From NCBI GenBank assembly GCA_938074605.1, contig CALJEI010000002.1:248001-312000 (forward strand): DNA of 64,000 bases, given 5' to 3'. The first letter of the stretch is position 1; the number at the start of each line of letters is the position of its first letter. Below are positions 22,527 through 29,718 of this stretch, piece after piece. The notes below the pieces were generated by a model. The model was not told the origin of the DNA and did no database searches. It saw only the letters and a program-made list of their open reading frames with translations. The stretch comes from an uncultured Ignisphaera sp. (GTDB lineage: Archaea > Thermoproteota > Thermoprotei_A > Sulfolobales > Ignisphaeraceae). Made by a program: the position numbers and the translations under genes.

Positions 22527-22533
22527 ATCCCCC
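22527..22533 (-). promoter_or_regulatory. SD-like GGGGGAT ahead of the AUA start of rpoA1
   Basis: Purine-rich G-run on the minus strand in the 15-nt gap between the rpoB stop and the proposed ATA start of rpoA1, with a 5-nt spacer identical in length to that of the rpl30e AUA start. It is a weaker match to the anti-SD than GGTGAT but is the only candidate. Confidence 0.55.
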
Positions 22534-22536
22534 ATA

Positions 22537-25500
22537 CTATCCAATAAAATATCTATATTTATCCGATAAAACTAATCTTGGTTTTATACCCATACTCATT
22601 AGCTCCTGAATCAGTAGCTTAAATGCATAGGGTACTGTAATTGAATTGAGTGTGCCCTTATCGCCATGAATTGGACATTCATATGTCTCCTTCTTCTTAT
22701 TATACCAGCCAACAAATCCGCATAATTCACATACATGTATCACAGTCTTATCAGAACTTTCAAGCATTCTCTCCTTAAGTAGAGCTGAGGCACCATGCCC
22801 TATGATGGCATCCCTCTCCATTTCACCAAATCTTAGTCCTCCTTCTCTAGCTCTACCTTCTGTAGGCTGTCTAGTAAGTAGCTGTACTGGTCCCTTTGAT
22901 CTTGCATGAATCTTATCAGCAACCATATGATGGAGCTTCTGGTAATATACTATCCCTATAAATATTGGCTGTCCTATTAGCTCCCCTGTCCTACCATCGT
23001 ACATAGGCTCTGTACCGTCAATAGGATATCCTAGTACTAGGAGCTGTTTTTTCAACTCATCTATATTCTCTTCAAAAAATGGGGTTCCATCAACCAACTT
23101 ACCACGTAGTGCTGCAACCTTTCCTGCTATACTTTCCATGAGCTGTCCTAGTGTCATTCTAGATGGTAGTGCATGTGGATTTATTATGATGTCAGGCGTG
23201 ATGCCGTCAACAGTATAGGGCATATCGTACTGGGGTATCAATGCTCCTATAACACCCTTTTGCCCATGTCTAGAAGCAAACTTATCTCCTATCTCTGGAA
23301 TTCTTAAATCTCTAGTTCTAACCTTTATAAGCTTATGACCTTCAATTGTAGTTGTTATAAGTACTGAATCAACCCAACCAATTTCGCCATGTCTGACTGT
23401 TATAGATGAGTCCTTTCTTCTTTGTGCCAATATGCCATAGCCTTTGTATTCTTCAATAAATCGTGGAGGACTTGTCTTACCTATCAATACCTCACCACCC
23501 TTAACAATAATTTCTGTTTTTACAATACCATCTTCGTCTAGCTTCATATATGCTTCTCTTCCTCTATAGCCAAGTACCTTGGGATCTGGGATCTCTATTC
23601 TATCCTCTTGTCCTCCCGCATACTTTAGCTCCTCTGTTGAGTAGAGTCTAAAGAAGTTAGATCTAGCGAGCCCCCTATCAACTGACGATCTATTCATTAT
23701 TAGTGCATCCTCCATATTGTACCCTGTATAGCTCATGACAGCTACAACCATGTTTTGACCAGATGGTCTATTGTTATACCCTATTACTGATAGTGATCTT
23801 GTTTGAACTAAGGGTATCTGGGGATAGTGTAGTAGATGTGCTCTTGTATCAACTCTTAGCAATAGATTAGCCATATAGAAGCCCAGCGCCTGTTTAGCCA
23901 TGGCAGACTGATAGGCGTTTCTCGGTGATTGGTTATGTTCGGCATATGGTATTGTTGAGGCAGCTACCCCCATTATTGTTGGAGGCCATATCTCAACATG
24001 TGTTGTTTCATCTGTTGCTTCTTCAGGATGTACTGCTATTAATGCATTTTCTTCCTCTTCTGCATCTAAAAGTTCTATAACTCCCTGCTTAAGCAGTTCC
24101 TCAAAGGATAGACTTCCTTCTTTAAGCCTAGCTATATGCTCCTTGGAAATCTTTAGTTTGCCCTTCTCACATACTAGCAATGGACGAAGTATCCTACCTT
24201 GATCACAATTGATATTAACCTCATTAATGTACTGTGTTTTGTAGTGAGCTACATTAACCTCATAGTGTAACTTACCATTTCTTCTCATGCTTCTTAACTC
24301 ATATACAAGCTTCTCTGGCTCTGGATGATAGCCTATTAGTGTACCATTTAGATACACCTTTCCCCAACTCTTTATAGATTCGTAGCTCAGCTTGCCTTCC
24401 CTAAGCTTATTGAACACCTCTACCACTCCTACTACCCCCATACTGTATAGCAAGATCTCAACAGCTTTCTCATCCACGCCTACAGATATTGTAGACATTA
24501 GAGCAAGATTCTTTACTAAACCACAGTTTGGCCCTTCAGGTGTTTCAAATGGGCAGAGCCTACCAAACTGAGTTCCATGTAGATCTCTTGCTTCAAAATG
24601 TGGCTGGCTCCTACTTAATGGAGATATTACACGCCTCATATGACTTATTGATGAGAGCCAGTTTGTACGATCTAGTATCTGTGAAACTCCTGTTCTCCCA
24701 CCTACCCATGTTCCTGTGGCCATCGCATGCTTTATCCTCTCTGTTATTATATCACTTCTAACATATAGAGCTATATTGAATCTTCTTTCCCTTAGCTTTA
24801 TACGCTCCAATTGATACCTTAAATCTCTTATGAATACCTTAAATGTAACCCTAAATAACAATGCTAGCATGTCTCCCGCCAATTTAATTCTTTTGTTTGC
24901 ATAGTGATCCTTATCATCTACAGGTCTACGCCCAAGCACAAACTCTATGAGTTTGCATGCCATTTGACCTAAGAATAATGCCTTTCTAATTCTATCCTCA
25001 GACCTAGTACCTATATGTGGCAAAAGGTATCTATCCAACACAAATTTAGCTCTCTCAATTCTACTCTCCCTCGATTGCCCAATAGCTATTCTCGAACCTA
25101 TATAATCGAGTGCATCATCTACAGTAGCAATATCGCTAGATTGGATAAATGATGCAAAGAGCTCCCTCTGTATCTCAGGGTCTGGGGATACAGCCAACGC
25201 TATATCGATATCCCTCTCAAGGCCAAGCGCCCTCATAAGAATTACAAACGGTATTTTTCCAGGTATTGCTGGAAACGATATATGTAATGTTCCATCCTTA
25301 TGTTTATCTAGCATTATTGGAACTCTATACCCTATTGTTGATGAAACTACTTTTGCAGTATGGGTGACGTTAAGCCCCTCCTGACCATAATCAACAATGA
25401 CTTTATTTGGCGCTAGATCTTCTTGTGCCACTATTATTCTCTCAGTTCCATCTATAATAAAATAGCCTCCTGGATCCTTTGGATCTTCACCTATTTTTAT

Positions 25501-25989
25501 AAGCTCCTCTTCACTCATGTTAGAGAGTGGATCCTTATTTGATTTAACCATAAGTGGTATCTCTCCAATATAGACTTCTATAGGAGTTCCTGGTATCTCA
25601 TTTTCATATGGCACTAACGTTATATATATTGGTATAGAGTATGTGAGATCTCTATGTCTACACTCCATAGGTGTTATATATCTATTTATACTTCCATCCA
25701 CTTCTCTAACTTGGGGTTCGCCAATTCTATAACCCTTTATAACAACCTTAAAGCCAGGTATAGATGTTTCTATAACTGGCTCTTCTAGTATTATATCGCC
25801 TAATATCTTTGAAATAAAGTTGTTATATGACTCTATATGGTGTTTTGTTATTCCCTTTTCTTTAATAAATAGCTCAATTATAGCCCATCTCTCATCTTGG
25901 GGGATAATCTTTGATTCAAAATGTGGTGTAGGTATAGGTCCTAGGGATGAATGTACCTGCGTTCTATCTGATATTGAAATACTGCTCAT
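22537..25989 (-). CDS. rpoB: DNA-directed RNA polymerase subunit B (RpoB/Rpo2)
   Basis: Undivided second-largest RNA polymerase subunit, about 1150 residues; methanogens split this gene, so the intact form supports a crenarchaeal origin. Conserved landmarks are QFGRLCPFETPEGPNCGL, GQNMVVAVMSYTGYNMEDALIMN (GYNMEDAL), GDKFASRHGQKG, RTGELIGQPIF and the C-terminal zinc finger CELCG...CPIHG. ATG at 25989 is preceded by GGGTGAG with good spacing; a GTG at 25998 overlapping the rpoH stop is an alternative. It lies between rpoH and rpoA1, the standard archaeal order. Confidence 0.98.
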   Translation of the reverse strand: MSSISISDRTQVHSSLGPIPTPHFESKIIPQDERWAIIELFIKEKGITKHHIESYNNFISKILGDIILEEPVIETSIPGFKVVIKGYRIGEPQVREVDGSINRYITPMECRHRDLTYSIPIYITLVPYENEIPGTPIEVYIGEIPLMVKSNKDPLSNMSEEELIKIGEDPKDPGGYFIIDGTERIIVAQEDLAPNKVIVDYGQEGLNVTHTAKVVSSTIGYRVPIMLDKHKDGTLHISFPAIPGKIPFVILMRALGLERDIDIALAVSPDPEIQRELFASFIQSSDIATVDDALDYIGSRIAIGQSRESRIERAKFVLDRYLLPHIGTRSEDRIRKALFLGQMACKLIEFVLGRRPVDDKDHYANKRIKLAGDMLALLFRVTFKVFIRDLRYQLERIKLRERRFNIALYVRSDIITERIKHAMATGTWVGGRTGVSQILDRTNWLSSISHMRRVISPLSRSQPHFEARDLHGTQFGRLCPFETPEGPNCGLVKNLALMSTISVGVDEKAVEILLYSMGVVGVVEVFNKLREGKLSYESIKSWGKVYLNGTLIGYHPEPEKLVYELRSMRRNGKLHYEVNVAHYKTQYINEVNINCDQGRILRPLLVCEKGKLKISKEHIARLKEGSLSFEELLKQGVIELLDAEEEENALIAVHPEEATDETTHVEIWPPTIMGVAASTIPYAEHNQSPRNAYQSAMAKQALGFYMANLLLRVDTRAHLLHYPQIPLVQTRSLSVIGYNNRPSGQNMVVAVMSYTGYNMEDALIMNRSSVDRGLARSNFFRLYSTEELKYAGGQEDRIEIPDPKVLGYRGREAYMKLDEDGIVKTEIIVKGGEVLIGKTSPPRFIEEYKGYGILAQRRKDSSITVRHGEIGWVDSVLITTTIEGHKLIKVRTRDLRIPEIGDKFASRHGQKGVIGALIPQYDMPYTVDGITPDIIINPHALPSRMTLGQLMESIAGKVAALRGKLVDGTPFFEENIDELKKQLLVLGYPIDGTEPMYDGRTGELIGQPIFIGIVYYQKLHHMVADKIHARSKGPVQLLTRQPTEGRAREGGLRFGEMERDAIIGHGASALLKERMLESSDKTVIHVCELCGFVGWYNKKKETYECPIHGDKGTLNSITVPYAFKLLIQELMSMGIKPRLVLSDKYRYFIG

Positions 25990-25994
25990 AACAC

Positions 25995-26258
25995 TCACCC
26001 TGGGACAACATATCTATATACTATAACCTCCCCTCCCGTTGGACTCTTTCTAACTATCTTCACTATATCACCTGGTTTAGCACCAATAGCTCTAGCCACT
26101 GGATCACTAGCTCTTAGCCACGGAAGCTGCTCTGGTTTAATCCCATACTGCTTAAGAATCTTTATGCCCTCATCAATGTCCACTATAACATGTTTAGGTA
26201 CAAGTTCATGCTCCAATATCTTTACGTCAATAGAGGAACTTTTCTTCTTTGATACCAT
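25995..26258 (-). CDS. rpoH: DNA-directed RNA polymerase subunit H (Rpo5)
   Basis: Small RNA polymerase subunit of 87 residues, homologous to the C-terminal domain of eukaryotic Rpb5. The characteristic [37 protein letters not shown] (core: [13 protein letters not shown]) and the terminal VYRYVV are present. It is the first gene of the transcription-translation cluster. The N-terminal lysine/serine tail is typical. A TATA box lies about 75 nt upstream. Confidence 0.97.
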   Translation of the reverse strand: MVSKKKSSSIDVKILEHELVPKHVIVDIDEGIKILKQYGIKPEQLPWLRASDPVARAIGAKPGDIVKIVRKSPTGGEVIVYRYVVPG

Positions 26259-26332
26259 TAACTACACCAATCACTTTCTAAAGGGTATAGGCAACTTTAA
26301 CAACTTTCTAAGTAGAGCTTAATGAAGTAAAG

Positions 26333-26341
26333 TATTTATAA
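26333..26341 (-). promoter_or_regulatory. TATA box of the rpoH-rpoB-rpoA operon
   Basis: TTATAAATA on the minus strand, about 75 nt upstream of the rpoH ATG. Transcription would start near 26310, giving a leader of about 50 nt that ends in GGTG ahead of the ATG. It is the best TATA match in the gap between rpoH and the divergent tRNA-Lys. Confidence 0.5.
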
Positions 26342-26382
26342 GCTCATTTTCTCAACATCAATAGATGTAGCTTCATAAAACC

Positions 26383-26390
26383 TTTTAAAT
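26383..26390 (+). promoter_or_regulatory. TATA box of tRNA-Lys
   Basis: TTTTAAAT preceded by a purine-rich AAACC-type stretch, centred about 30 nt upstream of the first base of tRNA-Lys, as expected for an archaeal tRNA promoter. Confidence 0.45.
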
Positions 26391-26415
26391 AGGTAATGGA
26401 TATCAAAAGCAAGAG

Positions 26416-26512
<97 letters not shown>

Positions 26513-26553
26513 CAAAACAATAAAACCTTCCTATAATAGTATTATAGATAGAG

Positions 26554-26627
26554 GCCGCCGTAGCTCAGCCCGGTGGAGCGCCGGCCTCGTAAGCCGGTGG
26601 TCGCGGGTTCAAATCCCGCCGGCGGCT
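26554..26627 (+). tRNA. tRNA-Thr (CGT)
   Basis: Acceptor stem GCCGCCG/CGGCGGC, D arm GCTC...GAGC, anticodon stem GCCGG/CCGGT-type closing loop CTCGTAA (anticodon CGT), T arm GCGGG-TTCAAAT-CCCGC, discriminator T as usual for archaeal tRNA-Thr. CCA is not encoded, unlike its neighbour. No intron. It lies 41 nt after tRNA-Lys and may be cotranscribed. Confidence 0.96.
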
Positions 26628-26740
26628 CTAAATAGTTAAATTACAATCAAATCATACATTGTTTAAACATTAGATCCATTATTAAGGTGAATTAAATTAT
26701 ACTCACAGTCTTCTTAGAAAATAGTTAATACTTCCATAAT

Positions 26741-26752
26741 GATAGTACTATC
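26741..26752. repeat. 12-bp perfect palindrome GATAGTACTATC
   Basis: Perfect palindrome in the non-coding region after tRNA-Thr. Its left half GATAGTAC recurs at 26799-26806 next to the left arm of a longer inverted repeat (26793-26803). It may be a remnant of transposon end structure or a protein site. Confidence 0.4.
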
Positions 26753-26792
26753 CCCATCCTAAATGAAGAGTTGCTGGTTTTCATCGCTAAAG

Positions 26793-27291
26793 AGTGGTGA
26801 TAGTACGAAAAATATAGCGGTCATTGGCTTGAGTAATAGCTCTAACTATAGTTTTTGGAGAACCCCATATAGGTTCCTCATAACGTTAATTCATTAAATT
26901 CTTATGAAAGACAAAAGTAACAGCAGAAGGCGAAAGCTCATCACATGGTTTTCTAAGGAGGTCATTAACAAACACTATGAAGAATGTACTGACTAAAGTA
27001 GTACTAAACACGAAGGTTTATTTCAGAAAGGATATGCTAAGCACAATTGATTATAGCCATAGAGGCTATGTATAGGTATGTTCGTTAATTCAGAGAGTTA
27101 TATCAACGAAGTATTCCCAGAATTTGTCATATAAATGTGGTAAAGAGGGAGTATGTATAAAAATTTGCCTTTAGAAACAAGATTTGTTTAAAGTGTTGTA
27201 GAGCATGTCTTAGTTAGCTAGGTTGATTACACTAAATTAAAGGATTAATATTGATGACGAGAACCCTTAATATAGTATAGCTATCACCACT
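26793..27291. repeat. 11-bp inverted repeats bounding a decayed element
   Basis: AGTGGTGATAG at 26793-26803 is matched by its exact reverse complement CTATCACCACT at 27281-27291. The 499-bp span encloses the degenerate transposase-like reading frames, so the repeats may be element ends. IS200/IS605 elements lack true terminal inverted repeats, so if these are ends they may belong to a different or composite element. Chance occurrence is possible. Confidence 0.35.
26904..27235 (+). pseudogene. Degenerate IS200/IS605-type orfB (tnpB) remnant
   Basis: No intact frame exists, but pieces in shifting frames resemble TnpB. One is a basic start SRRRKLITWFSKEVINKH, like the helix preceding the RuvC motif region. 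Further on, in other frames, comes KYSQNLSYKCGKEGV, like the TSQ-C-x2-CG zinc knuckle with one cysteine lost, followed by RNKICLKCC, like the second half of the zinc ribbon. Several stops and frameshifts separate them. The order and spacing of the zinc-ribbon pieces are right, but similarity was judged by eye only. It sits downstream of two tRNA genes, a common insertion area. Confidence 0.4.
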
Positions 27292-27354
27292 AAGTCTTCT
27301 CGAGGTCGAAAGCACTATAATCAACAAGAATTCTTTAATTTTTAGTTTTTAAAA

Positions 27355-27828
27355 TTATTCAAGTGTTGTAGAAAGAACTTCATTCTTTAAATCTTCAGCG
27401 AATTTCTTCAATTTCTCTGCTATCTCAGGATATTTAATGCCCAAAATTCTTAAAGCAAGAAGAGCTGCATTCTTGGCATTGCCTATAGCTACTGTGGCCA
27501 CAGGTACACCGTAGGGCATTTGAACTATTGAGAGAAGAGAGTCTAGGCCATTTAGATGTTTTGAAGGTATGGGAACGCCTATGACTGGTAAATGTGTTAG
27601 TGCTGCAACTACCCCAGGTAAGTGTGCTGCTCCACCAGCACCTGCAATAATAACTTCAAAGCCTCTATCAGCTGCTGATTTAGCGAATTTAAATGTGTGT
27701 TCAGGTGTTCTATGAGCAGAGATAACTTTAGCTTCAACTTCTATACCAAATTGTTTAAGAAGCTCAACAGCTTCCTTCATATACTCCCAATCACTTTTAC
27801 TACCCATGATAACAGCTACTCTAGGCAT
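27355..27828 (-). CDS. purE: N5-carboxyaminoimidazole ribonucleotide mutase (PurE)
   Basis: Protein of 157 residues catalysing the carboxylation/rearrangement step that yields CAIR in purine synthesis. Signatures are [10 protein letters not shown] at the N-terminus, SAHRTPE near residue 40 and [13 protein letters not shown] near residue 65. The length and MGSKSDW motif fit class I PurE, which normally depends on PurK, yet no purK lies in this window; it may be elsewhere, or this enzyme may act on AIR directly. ATG at 27828 is preferred over a TTG at 27840. It is divergent from purC with a 210-bp shared regulatory region containing repeated ATGTA half-sites. Confidence 0.96.
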   Translation of the reverse strand: MPRVAVIMGSKSDWEYMKEAVELLKQFGIEVEAKVISAHRTPEHTFKFAKSAADRGFEVIIAGAGGAAHLPGVVAALTHLPVIGVPIPSKHLNGLDSLLSIVQMPYGVPVATVAIGNAKNAALLALRILGIKYPEIAEKLKKFAEDLKNEVLSTTLE

Positions 27829-27852
27829 TTTAATTACCAAAGTAACAAAGTT

Positions 27853-28009
27853 ATGTAATAGATTTTATAAAGCTTACATTTATTTAAACGATTTAAAATA
27901 TATACAACTATGTAAATAAAGAGCGATGTTGGGGAGGATTCAAGTGATAGCCATTGCAAACCATGAATCATAATTTACATATTTATGTATATTACATTTC
28001 AACTATGTA
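27853..28009. promoter_or_regulatory. ATGTA/TACAT half-site cluster between purE and purC
   Basis: Seven copies of ATGTA or its complement TACAT occur in about 160 bp, at 27853, 27875 (reverse), 27910, 27976 (reverse), 27985, 27993 (reverse) and 28005. Three are arranged as alternating inverted half-sites, TACAT-ATTT-ATGTA-TAT-TACAT (27976-27997), just upstream of the purC TATA box, and ACTATGTAAAT occurs twice as a longer direct repeat. This looks like an operator for a regulator of the divergent purine genes; no such regulator gene is adjacent. Confidence 0.5.
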
Positions 28010-28011
28010 AA

Positions 28012-28018
28012 TTTATAG
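28012..28018 (+). promoter_or_regulatory. TATA box of purC
   Basis: TTTATAG about 25 nt upstream of the ATG at 28039, consistent with a leaderless purC mRNA. No SD precedes that ATG. Confidence 0.45.
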
Positions 28019-28038
28019 CTTATATACCAGTTACACAT

Positions 28039-28815
28039 ATGATGAAAATGTGGGCTAAGATGAAAAATCTTCAGCTTATCTATGAAGGTAAAAGCAAATA
28101 TGTCTATACTCTAGATGAAGATACTCTCGTGATGGAATTCAAAGACGATGTTACAGCTCTTGATGGAGCAGTTAAAGCTGTTGCCATAGGGAAGGGCATT
28201 ATTGCTGCACAACTTTCTGCATACTTCTTTAAATTTCTCAAAGATAGTAATATTAAATCACATTTCCTAAGCTACGACGGTTGTAGAAGAATCATTGTTA
28301 GAAAACTCGATATAATACCGATTGAGGTTATCATTAGAAATTATGCCTATGGGTCATTGTTAAAGAGAATGCCCTTGTACGAACCGTTGCAGAAGCTAGA
28401 TCCCCCGCTTATAGAGTTTCATTATAAGGATGATACTCTCCACGACCCTTTAGTATTAGAAGAAGATCTAATACATGCAAAAATCTTAGATAAATCTACA
28501 ATCGATGAAATTAAGGAGATGGGCCTAAGGGTAAATGAGTTGTTAACAAGGTTCTTCGAATATAAGAATCTAAGGTTTTTAGATATTAAACTAGAGTTTG
28601 GTAGATCTAAGTCAGGCGAAATCCTTTTAGCTGACGAAATCTCTGGAGATACCTTTAGAGTTCTTGACCAGAACAACAATCATTTAGATAAAGAGATTTT
28701 TAGGAAAACAAAAGATGTTGGGCTTCTCCTTAAAGCATACTTAAGGCTAGCCGAGGTAGTTGGGCTAGATGTCGGAAACATCCTTACATTTTGTGGAAGT
28801 AGTCATAACCAATAA
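28039..28815 (+). CDS. purC: Phosphoribosylaminoimidazole-succinocarboxamide synthase (PurC)
   Basis: Ligates aspartate to CAIR with ATP to form SAICAR. The N-terminal YEGKSKYVYTLDEDTLVMEFKDDVTA region (YEGKSK), IPIEVIIRNYAYGS (I-I-R-N) and the LADEISGDTFRV segment (LADEISGDT) are characteristic. About 258 residues from ATG 28039, which fits a leaderless start behind the TATA box; ATG at 28042 or 28060 are alternatives and the family usually starts only a few residues before YEGK. It is the first gene of the plus-strand purine operon, and its end overlaps purS. Confidence 0.96.
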   Translation: MMKMWAKMKNLQLIYEGKSKYVYTLDEDTLVMEFKDDVTALDGAVKAVAIGKGIIAAQLSAYFFKFLKDSNIKSHFLSYDGCRRIIVRKLDIIPIEVIIRNYAYGSLLKRMPLYEPLQKLDPPLIEFHYKDDTLHDPLVLEEDLIHAKILDKSTIDEIKEMGLRVNELLTRFFEYKNLRFLDIKLEFGRSKSGEILLADEISGDTFRVLDQNNNHLDKEIFRKTKDVGLLLKAYLRLAEVVGLDVGNILTFCGSSHNQ

Positions 28816-29035
28816 GAAAGGTGTTAAAGACCCAGAGGGAGATACTATCCATAAGCATCTCATACTGAGGAAAGGGTACGCCGAGGTCCTTGGGGTTAGA
28901 ACAGGGAAATACATACTATTTTCAGTAAATGCCAGAAGCGCTGAAGAAGCTGTAAAGAAGGTTAAGGAGATTTGTGAAAAACTTCGGATATACAATCCTA
29001 TTATTCATGATATCGAGGTGAGAATCTCTGCCTAA
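28769..29035 (+). CDS. purS: FGAM synthase subunit PurS
   Basis: Small structural subunit of the three-part formylglycinamidine synthase (PurSQL), 88 residues. The VVITNKKGVKDPEGDTI opening and GKYILFSV middle match PurS. The ATG at 28769 gives a 47-nt overlap with purC. A GTG at 28793, which would start just before the first beta strand, is a plausible alternative, but neither has a convincing SD. The gene ends inside the purQ start region. Confidence 0.9.
   Translation: MSETSLHFVEVVITNKKGVKDPEGDTIHKHLILRKGYAEVLGVRTGKYILFSVNARSAEEAVKKVKEICEKLRIYNPIIHDIEVRISA
29015..29021 (+). promoter_or_regulatory. SD site GAGGTGA that sets a CUG start for purQ
   Basis: Strong SD inside the end of purS, six bases before CTG at 29028-29030. 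No ATG, GTG or TTG lies at suitable spacing in the purQ frame. Confidence 0.75.
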
Positions 29036-29717
29036 AATAGCTGTACTAAAGTTTCCTGGAACTAACTGTGATGAAGATGTACACCACGTTCTAAGAAATA
29101 TTATAGGTCTATATTCAGAGATTGTATTGTACAAAGATTTTTCCCTAAATGATTGGGATGCTTTAATTATCCCTGGAGGTTTTAGCTACGGTGATTGGCT
29201 TAGGGCTGGCGCTATAGCAGCTAGAACCCAAGCTATAGAAAAATTAAAGGATGCAAAAGATATGCACATACCCATCCTGGGGATATGCAATGGGTTTCAG
29301 ATACTCGTAGAGGGAGAACTTCTACCTGGAGCTCTTCTACCAAATGAGAATAGCAAGTTTGTATGTAGATGGATAAAAACATATGTTGAGAAGCCAAGAG
29401 GTCCTTGGCTCTCCCTCGTTGAGGAGAAACAGGAAATAGACATGCCTGTAGCACATGCAGAGGGAAGGTACTATGTAGATGAAGAAACCTATAGAAGTAG
29501 TTTACTGAAATCCCCCATAGTAAGATATGCCCCAGGACACAATCCTAATGGAAGTATATATGATATAGCAGGTGTTGGTTCAGAAGATGGATTAATACTC
29601 GGACTTATGCCCCATCCTGAAAGATCCTCTGAGGATATCTTAGCCCCCCGAGGGTTTAGAGCAAATGGTAAGATTCTATTCGAGAGCCTTGCACATTCCC
29701 TAAAGAAGGGGTGGTGA
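29028..29717 (+). CDS. purQ: FGAM synthase glutaminase subunit PurQ, CUG start
   Basis: Class I glutamine amidotransferase supplying ammonia to PurL. The nucleophile elbow GICNGFQILVE, the substrate motif GGFSYGDWLRAGAIA and the C-terminal HPERS are present. The first canonical in-frame start (TTG 29127) would cut off the indispensable first strand KIAVLKFPGTNCDEDV. The frame runs upstream to CTG at 29028, with a perfect GAGGTGA six bases before it, and then meets TGA two codons further up (TGA GAA TCT CTG). Starting at CTG gives 229 residues, the normal family length, and an 8-nt overlap with purS. I therefore assign CUG as initiator. Confidence 0.92.
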   Translation: MPKIAVLKFPGTNCDEDVHHVLRNIIGLYSEIVLYKDFSLNDWDALIIPGGFSYGDWLRAGAIAARTQAIEKLKDAKDMHIPILGICNGFQILVEGELLPGALLPNENSKFVCRWIKTYVEKPRGPWLSLVEEKQEIDMPVAHAEGRYYVDEETYRSSLLKSPIVRYAPGHNPNGSIYDIAGVGSEDGLILGLMPHPERSSEDILAPRGFRANGKILFESLAHSLKKGW

Positions 29718-29718
29718 A

